Below, piece after piece: positions 62,716 to 64,000 of a stretch of DNA of 64,000 nt; positions within the stretch are counted from its first letter, which is position 1; every line of letters begins with the position of its first letter. The DNA is from Hungatella hathewayi. Lineage in GTDB: Bacteria; Bacillota; Clostridia; Lachnospirales; Lachnospiraceae. The notes under the pieces were generated by a model. It saw nothing but the letters and a program-made list of their open reading frames with translations. It did no database searches and had not been told where the DNA came from. The translations under genes were made by a program, and so were the position numbers. The stretch lies in the NCBI GenBank assembly GCA_025149285.1, contig CP102274.1, positions 2,247,501 to 2,311,500 on the forward strand, written 5' to 3'.

Positions 62716-63666
62716 ATGAGAAGCAGGAACAGAAAAAAAGGAATTCGTATGGCAGCGGGGCTGATGGCCGTCATGATGATGGCAGCCGTGCCGTTCCCTG
62801 CCGCTGCGGCAGAGCCGTGGGAAAAGGAGAACGGCCAGTATGTGGATGCATCCGGAACACCCATAGCGGGTGCTCTGGAAAAAGGCATTACGGTGACGAA
62901 GTACCAGAACCGGGCGAATGCGGACAAGGGAGGCATCGACTGGGCAAAGGTCGCGGCCGACGGCGTGGATTTCGCCATGATAAGAATCGGATATTACAAA
63001 GATATGGATCCCTACTATTCCATGAATATGCAGGGCGCATCTGCAAACGGGATCAAGACCGGCGTATTTTTTTATACGCAGGCGCTTGACACGCAGAGTG
63101 CCGTAGACGAGGCGAATTACGTCCTGAAGATGGTGCGGGACTATCCGGTGTCGTACCCAATCGCGTATGACGTGGAATCACAGCACCTGTTGGACAACGG
63201 GCTGACAAAGCAGCAGATCACAGATAATATCAATGCGTTCTGCAAAGTCATATCTGATGCGGGATACCGTCCTGTTGTCTATGCAAACAATGAATGGCTG
63301 ACCAATCACATGGACATCAGCCAGATTCCGTACGATATCTGGTATGCGAGGTACGGAACCATCAACAACTGCCAGAACAGAACCATATGGCAGTGTACCG
63401 ATAAAGGAAAGGTAGATGGAATCACAGGCGACGTGACGATCGAATTCTCCTTTGTGGATTACGCAGCGCTGATTCCGCCGGAAGGCTGGAAACACGTGGA
63501 TGGAAACTGGTATTATACAAAGAATTACGTGAAACAGACCGGCTGGGTACAGGTTGGAGAGAAGTGGTACTACTTGGATTCCAACGGTGCCATGATTCAT
63601 GATACGACCATGACCATTGACGGGGCGTCTTATACCTTTGGCCCCGATGGCGCGATGGCGGAATAA
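62716..63666 (+). CDS. Secreted GH25 lysozyme-like protein with wall-binding repeats
   Basis: 316 residues; AGGAGGAAAG precedes ATG 62716. Signal peptide at about 1-33. Residues 50-250 fit the GH25 (Lyz-like) barrel: IDWAKVAADGVDFAMIRIGY, TGVFFYTQAL, YPIAYDVES with the catalytic Asp/Glu pair, GYRPVVYANNEWL, DIWYARYG and TIWQCTDKGKVDGITG. The first Asp of GH25 (GxDVS) reads GITVTKYQ here, and the last Asp (near the end of the barrel) reads GDVTIEFSF, so two of four conserved acids are changed. Residues 255-316 are choline-binding-type repeats (HVDGNWYYTKNYVKQTGWVQ, KWYYLDSNGAMI). Likely a peptidoglycan hydrolase, activity not certain. Confidence 0.88.
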   Translation: MRSRNRKKGIRMAAGLMAVMMMAAVPFPAAAAEPWEKENGQYVDASGTPIAGALEKGITVTKYQNRANADKGGIDWAKVAADGVDFAMIRIGYYKDMDPYYSMNMQGASANGIKTGVFFYTQALDTQSAVDEANYVLKMVRDYPVSYPIAYDVESQHLLDNGLTKQQITDNINAFCKVISDAGYRPVVYANNEWLTNHMDISQIPYDIWYARYGTINNCQNRTIWQCTDKGKVDGITGDVTIEFSFVDYAALIPPEGWKHVDGNWYYTKNYVKQTGWVQVGEKWYYLDSNGAMIHDTTMTIDGASYTFGPDGAMAE

Positions 63667-63703
63667 GAGAAAGAAAATAGGGATACAGGATGGATTACAG
63701 AAG

Positions 63704-64000
63704 GTGAAGGCAGAGAATAATTTAGATTCAGATGATATGAGAGGACTGGTATGGAGGCTTGCATTTCCCTCCATGCTGGCCCAGTTTGTGAGTGTGTTTT
63801 ACAGTATTGTGGATAGAATGTACATCGGTAATATCGCCGGAACCGGCGAAATCGCATTGGCAGGAGTAGGAATCTGCGGCCCGATTGTGACCCTGATTTC
63901 TTCTGTTGCTTTTTTAGTGGGTGTCGGCGGATCCCCTCTCATGAGCATACGGCTTGGAGAGAAAAATGAACGGGCAGCCAGGCAGATTCTGGCAAACTGT
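63704..64000 (+). CDS. MATE family efflux transporter, N-terminal part (cut by window edge)
   Basis: An open frame from GTG 63704 runs off the right edge with 99 residues visible. LVWRLAFPSMLAQFVSVFYS, IVDRMYIGNIAGTGEIALAG, GICGPIVTLISSVAFLVGVG and GSPLMSIRLGEKNERAARQI match the start of MATE (multi antimicrobial extrusion) proteins, including the first two helices and the loop. GTG 63704 has only a weak AGGATGG upstream; ATG 63737 is a less likely alternative because it would trim the start. Confidence 0.85.
   Translation, partial: MKAENNLDSDDMRGLVWRLAFPSMLAQFVSVFYSIVDRMYIGNIAGTGEIALAGVGICGPIVTLISSVAFLVGVGGSPLMSIRLGEKNERAARQILANC

Noticed and set aside
1..64000. CRISPR array, tRNA, rRNA, prophage or IS element
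   Set aside because: No regularly spaced repeats, cloverleaf-like sequences, transposase or integrase motifs were found on either strand by reading; a tRNAscan or Infernal run would be decisive.

Overview
The window reads as chromosomal DNA of a Gram-positive anaerobe of the Lachnospiraceae (Clostridium cluster XIVa; Enterocloster/Hungatella/Lachnoclostridium-like). The grounds are roughly 50% G+C, strong AGGAGG ribosome binding sites, frequent GTG/TTG starts, abundant GGDEF/EAL proteins, choline-binding-type cell wall repeats, a GPH sugar symporter next to a GH3 enzyme, and a CdaA/CdaR pair. The genus is inferred; no rRNA or tRNA gene is present to test it. There is no phage, IS element or CRISPR array. 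Both ends cut through genes.

Layout. 1-622: 5' part of a membrane sensor (minus). 810-7056: AraC regulator, then an overlapping GPH symporter / GH3 / carboxylesterase glycan-use operon. 7185-10619: IMP dehydrogenase, a GNAT, an isochorismatase-like hydrolase and a divergent YafY-type regulator broken by an internal deletion. 10646-15562: two units driven by MerR-type 19-bp-spacer promoters, a heterodimeric ABC exporter and an aldo/keto reductase with a ferredoxin-like tail. 15843-20140: two membrane c-di-GMP proteins. 20163-25101: a GntR regulator with two DNA-binding domains, a duplicated DUF1538 membrane protein, a duplicated P-II-like protein and a transglutaminase-like protein. 25207-35220: two paralogous GntR/UTRA repressors divergent from a complete peptide-type ABC importer, followed by an MFS carrier and an esterase-like hydrolase. 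35576-37258: PAS-GGDEF-EAL protein. 37484-42237: MacA/MacB-like efflux system with one ATPase and two tandem permeases. 42414-48037: two unknown membrane proteins, diadenylate cyclase cdaA, cdaR, then HPr and Enzyme I. 48198-51667: Wzy-like polymerase, nucleoid-associated protein, DUF4349 lipoprotein. 51943-55668: cell-wall-binding protein, AraC regulator, D-Ala-D-Ala ligase and a DapF-like protein with both catalytic cysteines replaced by serine. 55918-59013: large PAS/GGDEF/EAL protein. 59189-64000: two overlapping PLP aminotransferases, an AI-2E/YtvI-family membrane protein, a GH25 lysozyme-like secreted protein and the start of a MATE exporter.

Themes. Nucleotide second messengers dominate: four complete GGDEF/EAL-type proteins plus a probable sensor fragment for c-di-GMP, and CdaA/CdaR for c-di-AMP. 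Cell envelope work is the second theme (Ddl, DapF-like, CdaR, Wzy-like, GH25, wall-binding repeats). Carbon supply is the third (GH3/esterase/GPH, peptide-type importer, general PTS proteins). The most promising little-described module is the DUF1538x2 plus P-IIx2 pair at 21790-24063, which looks like a membrane channel or carrier with a dedicated P-II-type regulator in which both partners are internal duplications. Second is the DapF-like Ser73/Ser220 protein translationally coupled to a D-Ala-D-Ala ligase.
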